A stretch of 5,615 nt of DNA. Origin: Bacteroidia bacterium. Its GTDB lineage: Bacteria; Bacteroidota; Bacteroidia; UKL13-3. The stretch is taken from NCBI GenBank assembly GCA_019454865.1, contig JACFNJ010000159.1:1-5615 (forward strand), read 5' to 3'. Shown one piece after another: positions 1-5,615 of the stretch; position 1 is the first letter of the stretch; the number at the start of each line of letters is the position of its first letter. The notes under the pieces are model-generated. The model was not told the origin of the DNA and ran no database searches. It saw only the letters and a program-made list of their open reading frames with translations. The position numbers were made by a program, and so were the translations under genes.

Positions 1-921
1 TTTGAACTTACCTATAAAAGTTTTTTAAATGCCTCGCAAGAGTTAAAAACTAAAATAAAACTGCCTTATATTTTTCGTACCAATATTGGCTTAGATTATG
101 AATTAAATTTTGTGAAGTTTGATAGTACATACATAGATGTTCGTCAAGATTTCGGCATTCCGTATCGAATAATAGGCAATGATTATTTGAAAGTTTTGTA
201 CAGTAATCAATTTACTTCTTTGATACAGGTAGATACCAACTTAATAATTTTAAATAAAAAACTTCCGTCATCCAATGATATGGTAACTCATTCATATGGT
301 TTAGGGGGAAAGTTTGTTCGTTATGATTACGTTTATAATCCATTTAAAGGGTTTGGATTTGAATTTTATGGAACAGTTGGTACAAAAAAAATTATACCCA
401 ATGCTATAATAAACCAAATAAAGTTTCCTCAAAGTGATGGCACATTAAAAAGCATTTACGATACCATGCAGCTAAGCTCCACACAGTATAAATTATACGG
501 AAAAGGCGATGTATTTATCCCTTTAACGCAACGCACTACAATACATATTGAAGCTTCAGGGGGCTTTTTGCATTCCCAAAATATATTCTTTAGTGAGTTA
601 TTTCGTATTGGTGGGATAAGAACTTTAAAAGGTTTTGATGAACAATCTATATTTGCATCCGGATACCTATTGGCAAATTCTGAAATTAGATACTTACTTC
701 AACAGAATAGTAATGTTCTTTTATTTTGGAATGGTGCTTGGTATATAAATAAAATGCAAACAATTAACAATACCGATAAGCCCTTTGGTTTTGGAGCAGG
801 TTTAAATTTTGAAACCAATGCCGGAATATTTTCGCTATATTATGCTGTAGGAAAACAGTTTAATAATCCTTTGGCTTTTGATAAAGCAAAAATTCATTTC
901 GGATTTATAAATTACTTTTAA
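1..921 (+). CDS. Omp85/BamA-TamA-like outer-membrane beta-barrel protein, C-terminal part (5' truncated)
   Basis: The reading frame is open from base 1 to the TAA at 919-921 (306 residues), so the gene begins upstream. The GTG at 112 is an internal valine codon: the translation before it is equally barrel-like (alternating polar and hydrophobic residues, for example ELTYKSF). The visible part looks like the C-terminal Omp85 barrel (bacterial surface antigen family). It has an L6-like motif GGIRTLKGF at bases 610-636, a following strand with SEIRY, a late FGFGAGLNFETNAGIFSLYY segment, and a terminal strand ending in phenylalanine (GFINYF), the usual C-terminal signal for outer-membrane insertion. 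Known Omp85 proteins insert or translocate proteins, or export lipids, at the outer membrane. Any POTRA domains would lie outside the window. The usual VRG[FY] arginine is replaced by lysine here (LKGF). It overlaps the next gene by one base (TAATG). The family call is fairly secure; whether it is BamA-, TamA- or ShlB-like is not, and the substrate is unknown. Confidence 0.75.
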   Translation, partial: FELTYKSFLNASQELKTKIKLPYIFRTNIGLDYELNFVKFDSTYIDVRQDFGIPYRIIGNDYLKVLYSNQFTSLIQVDTNLIILNKKLPSSNDMVTHSYGLGGKFVRYDYVYNPFKGFGFEFYGTVGTKKIIPNAIINQIKFPQSDGTLKSIYDTMQLSSTQYKLYGKGDVFIPLTQRTTIHIEASGGFLHSQNIFFSELFRIGGIRTLKGFDEQSIFASGYLLANSEIRYLLQQNSNVLLFWNGAWYINKMQTINNTDKPFGFGAGLNFETNAGIFSLYYAVGKQFNNPLAFDKAKIHFGFINYF

Positions 922-1910
922 TGAAAAATCATATTCGGCTTATCATACTATTTTTAGTTTTTGTTGCAGCTAAATCTTACGCTCAAAACAATTCTGATTT
1001 GGACCAAAAAGATAGTTTTGATTTTACACATGGCTCAACAGAAATATTAATCAACAACCACGATACATTAGCCATTGATACAATTCCTAATTTATATCAA
1101 ACTTCACGTTCATCTTTTGGCTTATTAGATACTATAACAAACGATACAATATTATTAAAGATATTCAAAGCATATAACAATATTCAGAATCCTTACTACG
1201 AAAAAAAATCATTCCGGAAAAACATTCCTTCAGTTAAAGAAATAAAAGCACGAATGCCCAATTCTGAGCAATGGAAATTTTGGATTATACTTTTCATATT
1301 ATTTTACATAGCATTTGTTCGTATTGCCAATTCTAATAATTTCAGAGTATTTATTCAATCTGTTTTTAATTTAAAGTTGAGCAAAAAAATTTGGGAAGAT
1401 CAACGATCCTTTTTCGGCTTTGTGATATTACAATTATTTGCAATTTATATATTTATAGCATCCTTATTTATTGTAAATTATTTGGAGTTAAAGGCAATAA
1501 AATTATGGGAGTTTCCTTTGTATCAATTTGGAATAATAGTAATTGTTTTATTTGTTGTTTATAGTATCAAATTTATAATTCATGCTTTATTGGGAAGCTT
1601 ATTTAAAATGCAAAACTTAGGAATAGGTTTCGTTAGTAATACCATTTCAGTAAACAACTTTATTGCATTAATTATTTTCCCATTTTTAGTATTTAGTATA
1701 TATGCAGTAAATAATTTTTGGGCTGAAATATTGGCTCAAACCATTATTATAATATTCTTTCTTAGTATAATATACCGTATTATTCGTATCGTATTGTTGA
1801 GTAATAGTTTTTTCAGTTTTCCTACTTTTTATTTATTTCTATATCTTTGCGCCTTGGAAATTGTTCCATGGTTTATTATTGTTAAATTTATAACTAATTA
1901 TAACATTTGA
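921..1910 (+). CDS. DUF4271 family polytopic membrane protein
   Basis: This 329-residue protein starts at an ATG that shares its A with the preceding stop codon. Residues 1-21 form a signal peptide (charged MKNHIR, hydrophobic core, cleavage likely after SYA before Q22). A polar, presumably periplasmic stretch follows to about residue 115. The rest is strongly hydrophobic, with about six membrane segments near 119-136, 163-187, 202-226, 246-265, 268-292 and 303-324. The last segment carries YLFLYLCALEIVPW (304-317), which resembles the conserved C-terminal signature of DUF4271 proteins of Bacteroidota as I remember it; these often sit next to a HemD-like gene, as here. The molecular function is not known. 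Its end overlaps the following hemD by four bases (TTGA), so the two are probably translated together. A role in envelope biology is only an inference from the outer-membrane protein upstream and the T9SS genes downstream. No catalytic motif is visible. Confidence 0.8.
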   Translation: MKNHIRLIILFLVFVAAKSYAQNNSDLDQKDSFDFTHGSTEILINNHDTLAIDTIPNLYQTSRSSFGLLDTITNDTILLKIFKAYNNIQNPYYEKKSFRKNIPSVKEIKARMPNSEQWKFWIILFILFYIAFVRIANSNNFRVFIQSVFNLKLSKKIWEDQRSFFGFVILQLFAIYIFIASLFIVNYLELKAIKLWEFPLYQFGIIVIVLFVVYSIKFIIHALLGSLFKMQNLGIGFVSNTISVNNFIALIIFPFLVFSIYAVNNFWAEILAQTIIIIFFLSIIYRIIRIVLLSNSFFSFPTFYLFLYLCALEIVPWFIIVKFITNYNI

Positions 1911-2668
1911 AAAAGTCTAAAATAAAAAGCATAATAATATCTCAGCCTAAGCCTGAATCTGAAAAATCTCCCTATTTTGAATTAGCTAAACGTTTAGGGC
2001 TGAAAATGGATTTTAGACCATTCATTTCAGTTACTCCAATAAGTGCAAAAGAATTTAAATCACAAAAAATAAATATAGCCGATTTTACTGCAATTATTCT
2101 CAATTCACGTAATTCAGTTGATCATTTTTTTAGAATGTGTACCGAGTTAAAACTTGAGATGCCACCTGAAACTAAATATTTTTGTGTAAATGAAAGCATA
2201 GCAAATTACTTAGCTAAATACATTCAGGTTAGAAAAAGAAAAGTTTTTGTTGGAAAATCAACTGAAGTTGAATTGCTTAATGTAATAAAAAACCATCCGG
2301 ATGAAAAATTTCTATTTGCATGTAGCGATTGGCGTAAACCAGACATAGAGAAATTCATGAAAAAAAATAAGTTTAAATACAAAGAAGGATTCTTTTACAG
2401 AATTGTATCTTCTGATTTAAGCGATCTTTCGGATGTTAATTACGATATTATTTGTTTCTTTAGCCCTGCGGATATCCGTTCATTATTTGAGAATTTTCCT
2501 AAATTCAAACAAAATAACACACTAATTGCTGCTTGGGGAGCTACCACTGTTAAAGCCATAACAGATGCTAAATTAACCATTAATATAATGGCGCCATCTG
2601 CTGAAAGTCCGAGTATGATAATGGCACTTGAAAAATATATAGAAGCAAATAATAAAGGGCTGAAATAA
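1907..2668 (+). CDS. hemD: Uroporphyrinogen-III synthase (HemD family)
   Basis: This 253-residue soluble protein matches the Bacteroidota form of HemD, which closes hydroxymethylbilane to uroporphyrinogen III, the precursor of haem, sirohaem and corrinoids, in the cytoplasm. Recognisable parts are the N-terminal IIISQPKPES and SPYFEL (9-26), DFRPF (35-39), IILNSRNSVDHFF (63-75), the hinge region YFCVNESIANYLAKY (91-105), ICFFSPADIRSLF (182-194), WGATTVKAI (210-218) and the C-terminal APSAESPSMIMALEKYI (229-245). The family has few invariant catalytic residues, so the call rests on overall pattern and length. The start is TTG at 1907: an in-frame TAA lies at 1901-1903, and the next ATG (codon 34) would remove the conserved SQP and SPYFEL blocks. 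The start overlaps the DUF4271 stop as TTGA, suggesting translational coupling. No purine-rich ribosome site is visible. Whether it is the organism's only HemD cannot be seen here. Confidence 0.88.
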   Translation: MKKSKIKSIIISQPKPESEKSPYFELAKRLGLKMDFRPFISVTPISAKEFKSQKINIADFTAIILNSRNSVDHFFRMCTELKLEMPPETKYFCVNESIANYLAKYIQVRKRKVFVGKSTEVELLNVIKNHPDEKFLFACSDWRKPDIEKFMKKNKFKYKEGFFYRIVSSDLSDLSDVNYDIICFFSPADIRSLFENFPKFKQNNTLIAAWGATTVKAITDAKLTINIMAPSAESPSMIMALEKYIEANNKGLK

Positions 2669-2709
2669 AGTCATCCCATCAATTTTATTTTACTTTTTAA
2701 AATTTCTTA

Positions 2710-2740
2710 TTGTATTTTAAAAACAATTCGTTTAGTATTG
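2710..2740 (+). promoter_or_regulatory. Candidate Bacteroidota promoter upstream of porP
   Basis: TTG at 2710-2712 is followed after 20 bases by TAGTATTG at 2733-2740. The -7 box differs by one base from the Bacteroidota consensus TAnnTTTG, and the spacing fits the known range. Transcription would begin near 2746, leaving a leader of roughly 25 bases before the porP ATG at 2771. Because the region is very AT-rich, a chance match is possible. The -7 box overlaps an inverted repeat. Confidence 0.45.
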
Positions 2741-2748
2741 TTTTTAAA
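2716..2748. repeat. Perfect 12-base inverted repeat between hemD and porP
   Basis: TTTAAAAACAAT (2716-2727) and ATTGTTTTTAAA (2737-2748) are exact reverse complements separated by nine bases. Two readings are possible. It could be a weak terminator hairpin for the upstream group: an A-tract, loop and T-tract layout can work in both directions, but the stem has only one G-C pair. It could also be a regulator site, since the right arm covers the end of the candidate -7 box of porP. The sequence does not decide between them. Confidence 0.5.
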
Positions 2749-2770
2749 TATTTACATTTAAAGAAAAAAC

Positions 2771-3745
2771 ATGAAGAAAATTTTACTTAGTTTTTTTGTG
2801 TTGGCAGGATTCAATTCAGTATTTGCACAGCAAGATCCTCAGCTGACACATTTTTTCAGAAATAAATTAAATTACAATCCGGCTTATGCAGGTACAAATG
2901 ACGATAAAATTTGTGCTTCACTTGCATACCGTACACAATGGTTAGGATTTGGCTCTAAAACATTAGGATTAACACCTGAAACATTTATTGGCGGAATTCA
3001 TGGAAGCGTGTTGGGAAATAAATTAGGCTTAGGATTGAATATTAATTCAGATAGGCAAGGTTTTGAAACAACATTGATGCCCACATTTTCAGTGGCATAC
3101 CATCATGTGTTTTCTAACAATCATAAATTATCAGGCGGTGTTGGTGTAGGGTTAATTCAAAAATCTTTAGATGGAGGTAAATTAAAAGCTAAAGATCCGG
3201 GAGATGCATTAATTCCTAATTCATTGGTAAATGGAAACTCAATTGACTTCAATTTTGGATTATATTACAAAATGCCAAGTTTATCCGTATTTCGTGATGT
3301 GTATTTCGGTCTGTCATCTACACATTTGAATGCAGCGGAGGTAAATTATGGTCCCGTAAAATATACTGCTGCCCGTCACTATTATTTCATGGCAGGTGGT
3401 ATATATGATATGGGTAACTTTACAATTGAGCCAAATTTATTTTTAAAGAATGCAGTTAAAACCTCATTCGATATAAATGTAATGTCCACAATTAACGGTA
3501 AGTATTTAGGAGGTCTTACTTATCGTAATGTTGATGCAATAGCAATATTAGCCGGAATGAATATTGGTTCATCAAGTAATAATGAAGAAGCAACCAGCGT
3601 AATGTTGTCTTATGACCTTACAACAAGTAGGCTTTCGGAATTTAGTAATGGTACATTTGAAGTAGGAATACGCCACTGTTTTGGTTTCAAAATTGAGAGA
3701 ACTCCACCTCCAATACGACCAATTTATACCCCAAGATTTTTATAA
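2771..3745 (+). CDS. porP: PorP/SprF family type IX secretion system outer-membrane protein
   Basis: This 324-residue protein belongs to the PorP/SprF family of T9SS-associated outer-membrane barrels. Residues 1-19 are a signal peptide (MKK, hydrophobic core, SVFA before Q20). The mature start has the family hallmark QQDPQLTHFF (20-29) followed by LNYNPAYAG (33-41). The middle shows repeated barrel-like strands rich in glycine and aromatics (for example HKLSGGVGVGLIQKSL). The C-terminal block YDLTTSRLS (281-289), SNGTFEVGIRHCF (292-304) and terminal RFL are also typical. In Porphyromonas gingivalis PorP is needed for secretion and interacts with other Por proteins at the outer membrane; SprF of Flavobacterium is needed for export of the adhesin SprB. 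This family has many paralogues per genome, but the position just before gldK argues that this is the core porP and not a cargo-linked copy. It has its own candidate promoter and an A-rich stretch (AAAGAAAAAAC) before the ATG. Confidence 0.92.
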   Translation: MKKILLSFFVLAGFNSVFAQQDPQLTHFFRNKLNYNPAYAGTNDDKICASLAYRTQWLGFGSKTLGLTPETFIGGIHGSVLGNKLGLGLNINSDRQGFETTLMPTFSVAYHHVFSNNHKLSGGVGVGLIQKSLDGGKLKAKDPGDALIPNSLVNGNSIDFNFGLYYKMPSLSVFRDVYFGLSSTHLNAAEVNYGPVKYTAARHYYFMAGGIYDMGNFTIEPNLFLKNAVKTSFDINVMSTINGKYLGGLTYRNVDAIAILAGMNIGSSSNNEEATSVMLSYDLTTSRLSEFSNGTFEVGIRHCFGFKIERTPPPIRPIYTPRFL

Positions 3746-3803
3746 GATAATAATATTATCAACTGTTTTTCGTTAAAAATCTAAAAAAAAATTACATTAT
3801 AAC

Positions 3804-3833
3804 TTGTTTTTTTTAATAAAACACATAGTTTTG
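3804..3833 (+). promoter_or_regulatory. Candidate Bacteroidota promoter upstream of gldK
   Basis: TTG at 3804-3806 is followed after 19 bases by TAGTTTTG at 3826-3833, an exact match to the Bacteroidota -7 consensus TAnnTTTG at the expected spacing. The start of transcription would fall near 3838-3841, about 23-26 bases before the gldK ATG. This suggests gldK and the genes after it can be transcribed separately from porP, although no strong terminator separates them. Confidence 0.6.
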
Positions 3834-3863
3834 CCCTATTAAAGTTAATAATACCATTACAAA

Positions 3864-5168
3864 ATGAAAAATATCAAATGGTTTATAAGTGCCTTTATTG
3901 TCGTTACATTATATAGTTGCGGCATGAACAGTGATAGAGGGGAGTTGACTGGCGTTCCGGGGAGAAGAACATGGTTTCATCCTCAGCCTTACGGTACAGT
4001 TTATGTTCCATCCGGTTCTATTCATGTGGGTGCAAATGAACAAGATATTCCAATGGCTCAGATCGCACCTAATAGACAGATTACTATTACTTCTTTCTAC
4101 ATGGACGAAACTGAGATTACAAACAACGAGTACAGGCAGTTTGTATATTGGGTACAAGATTCTTTATTTAGAACAAAGTTAGCAGAAGCTAATCCGGAGC
4201 GTTATTATTTGCCGTTACCGGAAGATGAAGATGATGAGTCTTTACGAAGCCTGAACTGGGAGGTTAAGATGGACAAAGAGGATATCAAAAATTCTGCAGA
4301 TGAAATTAAAACATTTTTCTATAATCAAGCTGAAACCTATTACAAGGTAAAACAAATTGATGTGCGTAAATTAATTTATGCTTATGATTTCATTGACCAA
4401 CGCGAAGCTGCTAAAGTAAAGCGTCAAAATTGGAAGAATATAAATCGTGCTGATTATAAGAAACGTAAAGAAGTAGAAATTTATCCAGATACTCTTGTAT
4501 TCATTCGCGATTATACCTATTCTTATAATGAGCCAATGACTCAGGTGTATTTTTGGCATCCAAAATATGATGATTATCCGGTAGTAGGAGTGAATTGGAA
4601 TCAGGCAAATGCATTTTGTAATTGGAGAACAAAATATTTGAACTCATACTATGCTGATATATTAGAAAATACAGTTACTGATTTTCGTTTACCAACTGAA
4701 TATGAGTGGGAATTTGCAGCAAGGGGAGGACGAGATCAAACAATGTATCCATGGGGTAGCTACTATGTACGTAATGCCAAAGGTTGTGCTTTAGCTAACT
4801 TTAAACCAGGACGTGGAGAGTATGCTTCAGACGGTGGTGTATATCCTATTCGTGTTGCTTCATATTTTCCTAATGATTTTGGATTATACGATATGGCTGG
4901 AAATTTGGCAGAGTGGACAAGTACAGCTTATGCAGAAAGTGCTAATATGTTTACTGGTGATTTGAACCCTGATTATCAATATGATGCTAAGGATACGGAT
5001 CCAGAAACTTTAAAACGTAAAACAATACGTGGAGGCTCATGGAAAGATGTTACATATTATGTACAAAATGGTACACGTGCGTACGAATACCAAGATACAA
5101 GTAATTCTTACGTAGGTTTTCGTTGCGTAATGAGTTACATTGGGCGTTCAAACAGAGATAAAAAATAA
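3864..5168 (+). CDS. gldK: T9SS outer-membrane ring lipoprotein GldK/PorK
   Basis: This 434-residue lipoprotein is the GldK/PorK component of the type IX secretion system. With GldN/PorN it forms the large periplasmic ring attached to the outer membrane. The signal peptide ends in the lipobox LYSC with the lipidated Cys19. Next come GELTGVPGR (26-34) and YGTVYVPSGS (43-52), then YMDETEITNNEYRQFVYWV (79-97), a strong GldK signature. Residues about 100-235 are a charged insert including an acidic run PEDEDDES (119-126). The rest has the formylglycine-generating-enzyme (FGE-sulfatase) fold: YPVVGVNWNQANAFCNW (238-254), FRLPTEYEWEFAARGG (274-289), YPWG (295-298), DMAGNLAEWTS (343-353), GGSW (390-393) and VGFRC (417-421). 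Both FGE catalytic cysteines appear to be absent (Asp395 and Val400 at those places), so it should be structural and not enzymatic. Length is close to that of known GldK proteins. The gldL start follows 61 bases after the stop. Confidence 0.95.
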   Translation: MKNIKWFISAFIVVTLYSCGMNSDRGELTGVPGRRTWFHPQPYGTVYVPSGSIHVGANEQDIPMAQIAPNRQITITSFYMDETEITNNEYRQFVYWVQDSLFRTKLAEANPERYYLPLPEDEDDESLRSLNWEVKMDKEDIKNSADEIKTFFYNQAETYYKVKQIDVRKLIYAYDFIDQREAAKVKRQNWKNINRADYKKRKEVEIYPDTLVFIRDYTYSYNEPMTQVYFWHPKYDDYPVVGVNWNQANAFCNWRTKYLNSYYADILENTVTDFRLPTEYEWEFAARGGRDQTMYPWGSYYVRNAKGCALANFKPGRGEYASDGGVYPIRVASYFPNDFGLYDMAGNLAEWTSTAYAESANMFTGDLNPDYQYDAKDTDPETLKRKTIRGGSWKDVTYYVQNGTRAYEYQDTSNSYVGFRCVMSYIGRSNRDKK

Positions 5169-5190
5169 AAATTCAATCAAATAAAAAATC

Positions 5191-5210
5191 AATTAACCTA
5201 AAATTAACCT
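5191..5210. repeat. Short direct repeat AATTAACCT in the gldK-gldL gap
   Basis: AATTAACCT occurs at 5191-5199 and again at 5202-5210, an 11-base period, in the 61-base AT-rich gap before gldL. There is no promoter match and no hairpin with a GC-rich stem here, so gldL is probably co-transcribed with gldK. The repeat may be chance, or could affect RNA processing or translation of gldL; nothing in the sequence decides this. Confidence 0.3.
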
Positions 5211-5229
5211 TTAAAAATTTAATCAAAAC

Positions 5230-5615
5230 ATGTCAAGTTCAAGTAGTTTCTTAGAAAGTATGGCCTTTAAAAAAGTAATGGCTAAAGTTTATGGATTAGG
5301 TGCAGCAGTAGTTATTGTGGGTGCACTCTTTAAAATTTTGCATTGGAAAGGTGCAGACCTTATGTTGATGGTAGGCTTAGGTACTGAGGCAATGATTTTT
5401 GCTATCTCTGCTTTTGAGCCTTTGCACAAGGAAACTGACTGGACTTTGGTTTATCCTGAACTAGCAGGAATGGAACCTGATGAAAAAGATAAAAAGAAGC
5501 GTGGTACTATTTCTCAACAATTGGATCAGATGTTGGAAGAGGCCAAAGTTGGGCCTGAATTAATTCAAAGTTTGGGCAATGGATTAAAGAGTTTAAGTGA
5601 AAATGTTACAAATTT
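5230..5615 (+). CDS. gldL: T9SS inner-membrane motor protein GldL/PorL (3' truncated)
   Basis: The frame opens with ATG at 5230 and runs off the window after 128 codons plus two bases. The N-terminus (MSSSSSFLESMAFKKVMAKVYG) leads into two membrane helices, about residues 20-37 (LGAAVVIVGALFKIL) and 43-61 (LMLMVGLGTEAMIFAISAF), joined by a short HWKGA turn. This is the GldL hallmark. A cytoplasmic region follows (ISQQLDQMLEEAKVGPELIQ), as in the family. GldL pentamers surround a GldM dimer and use the proton motive force to drive T9SS transport and gliding. Glu53 in helix 2 matches the membrane glutamate (Glu49 in Flavobacterium johnsoniae) implicated in proton-driven rotation; Lys35, His38 and Glu63 also fit charged positions of the family. 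The start is preceded by an A-rich sequence (AATCAAAAC). gldM and gldN are expected downstream but are not visible. Confidence 0.95.
   Translation, partial: MSSSSSFLESMAFKKVMAKVYGLGAAVVIVGALFKILHWKGADLMLMVGLGTEAMIFAISAFEPLHKETDWTLVYPELAGMEPDEKDKKKRGTISQQLDQMLEEAKVGPELIQSLGNGLKSLSENVTN

Noticed and set aside
112..921. A start of the first gene at GTG 112
   Set aside because: The frame is open to base 1 and the residues before 112 have the same barrel-like pattern, so the gene is truncated by the window edge and this codon is internal.
2669..2770. A small RNA or small gene in the hemD-porP gap
   Set aside because: The gap is about 100 bases, has no open frame with a plausible start, and its structure is accounted for by the promoter match and inverted repeat.
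3746..3760. Hairpin GATAAT-AAT-ATTATC just after the porP stop as a terminator
   Set aside because: The stem is six pairs with one G-C, the loop has three bases and no T-run follows directly, so it is too weak to call a terminator.
3909..4157. Minus-strand open frame of 82 codons
   Set aside because: It lies wholly inside gldK, opposite its conserved YMDETEITNNEY region, and its product shows no recognisable domain.
4371..4559. Minus-strand open frame of 62 codons
   Set aside because: It is antisense to the charged middle part of gldK; the low complexity and lack of any start context fit a chance open frame in AT-rich DNA.
3864..5168. An active formylglycine-generating enzyme or sulfatase-maturing enzyme
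   Set aside because: The catalytic cysteine positions are Asp and Val, and the lipobox, GldK-specific motifs and T9SS neighbours identify it as the ring lipoprotein.

Overview
The window is a compact, AT-rich stretch with every gene on the + strand, and it comes from a member of the Bacteroidota. Four things point there: a PorP/SprF protein followed by GldK and GldL, which are type IX secretion system (T9SS) components restricted to this phylum; a DUF4271-type membrane protein; Bacteroidota-type promoters (TTG, about 19-20 bases, TAnnTTTG); and A-rich stretches instead of purine Shine-Dalgarno sites before start codons. The porP-gldK-gldL order resembles the porPKLMN cluster of Porphyromonas gingivalis and other non-flavobacterial lineages more than the Flavobacterium johnsoniae gldKLMN locus, so the genus is left open.

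Bases 1-2668 hold a tightly packed, probably co-transcribed group: the C-terminal barrel of an Omp85/BamA-like outer-membrane protein (5' end outside the window), a DUF4271 polytopic membrane protein with a signal peptide, and a HemD-like uroporphyrinogen-III synthase. The genes overlap by 1 and 4 bases, which suggests translational coupling. HemD uses a TTG start.

Bases 2669-5615 hold the start of a T9SS core locus: a PorP/SprF outer-membrane protein, the GldK/PorK lipoprotein and the first 128 codons of GldL/PorL. PorP/SprF proteins act at the outer membrane. GldK forms the outer-membrane-attached periplasmic ring with GldN. GldL is the inner-membrane part of the proton-driven GldL-GldM motor. 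gldM and gldN are expected just beyond the right edge. Candidate promoters lie before porP, overlapping a perfect 12-base inverted repeat, and before gldK, where the match to consensus is very good. None is visible before gldL.

No RNA gene, mobile element, CRISPR array or foreign-looking segment was seen, and no intergenic gap exceeds about 120 bases. The locus is a recognisable core secretion system, not a wholly new one. The less understood parts are the Omp85-like protein with an altered L6 motif, the DUF4271 protein, their coupling to hemD, and the inverted repeat at the porP promoter.
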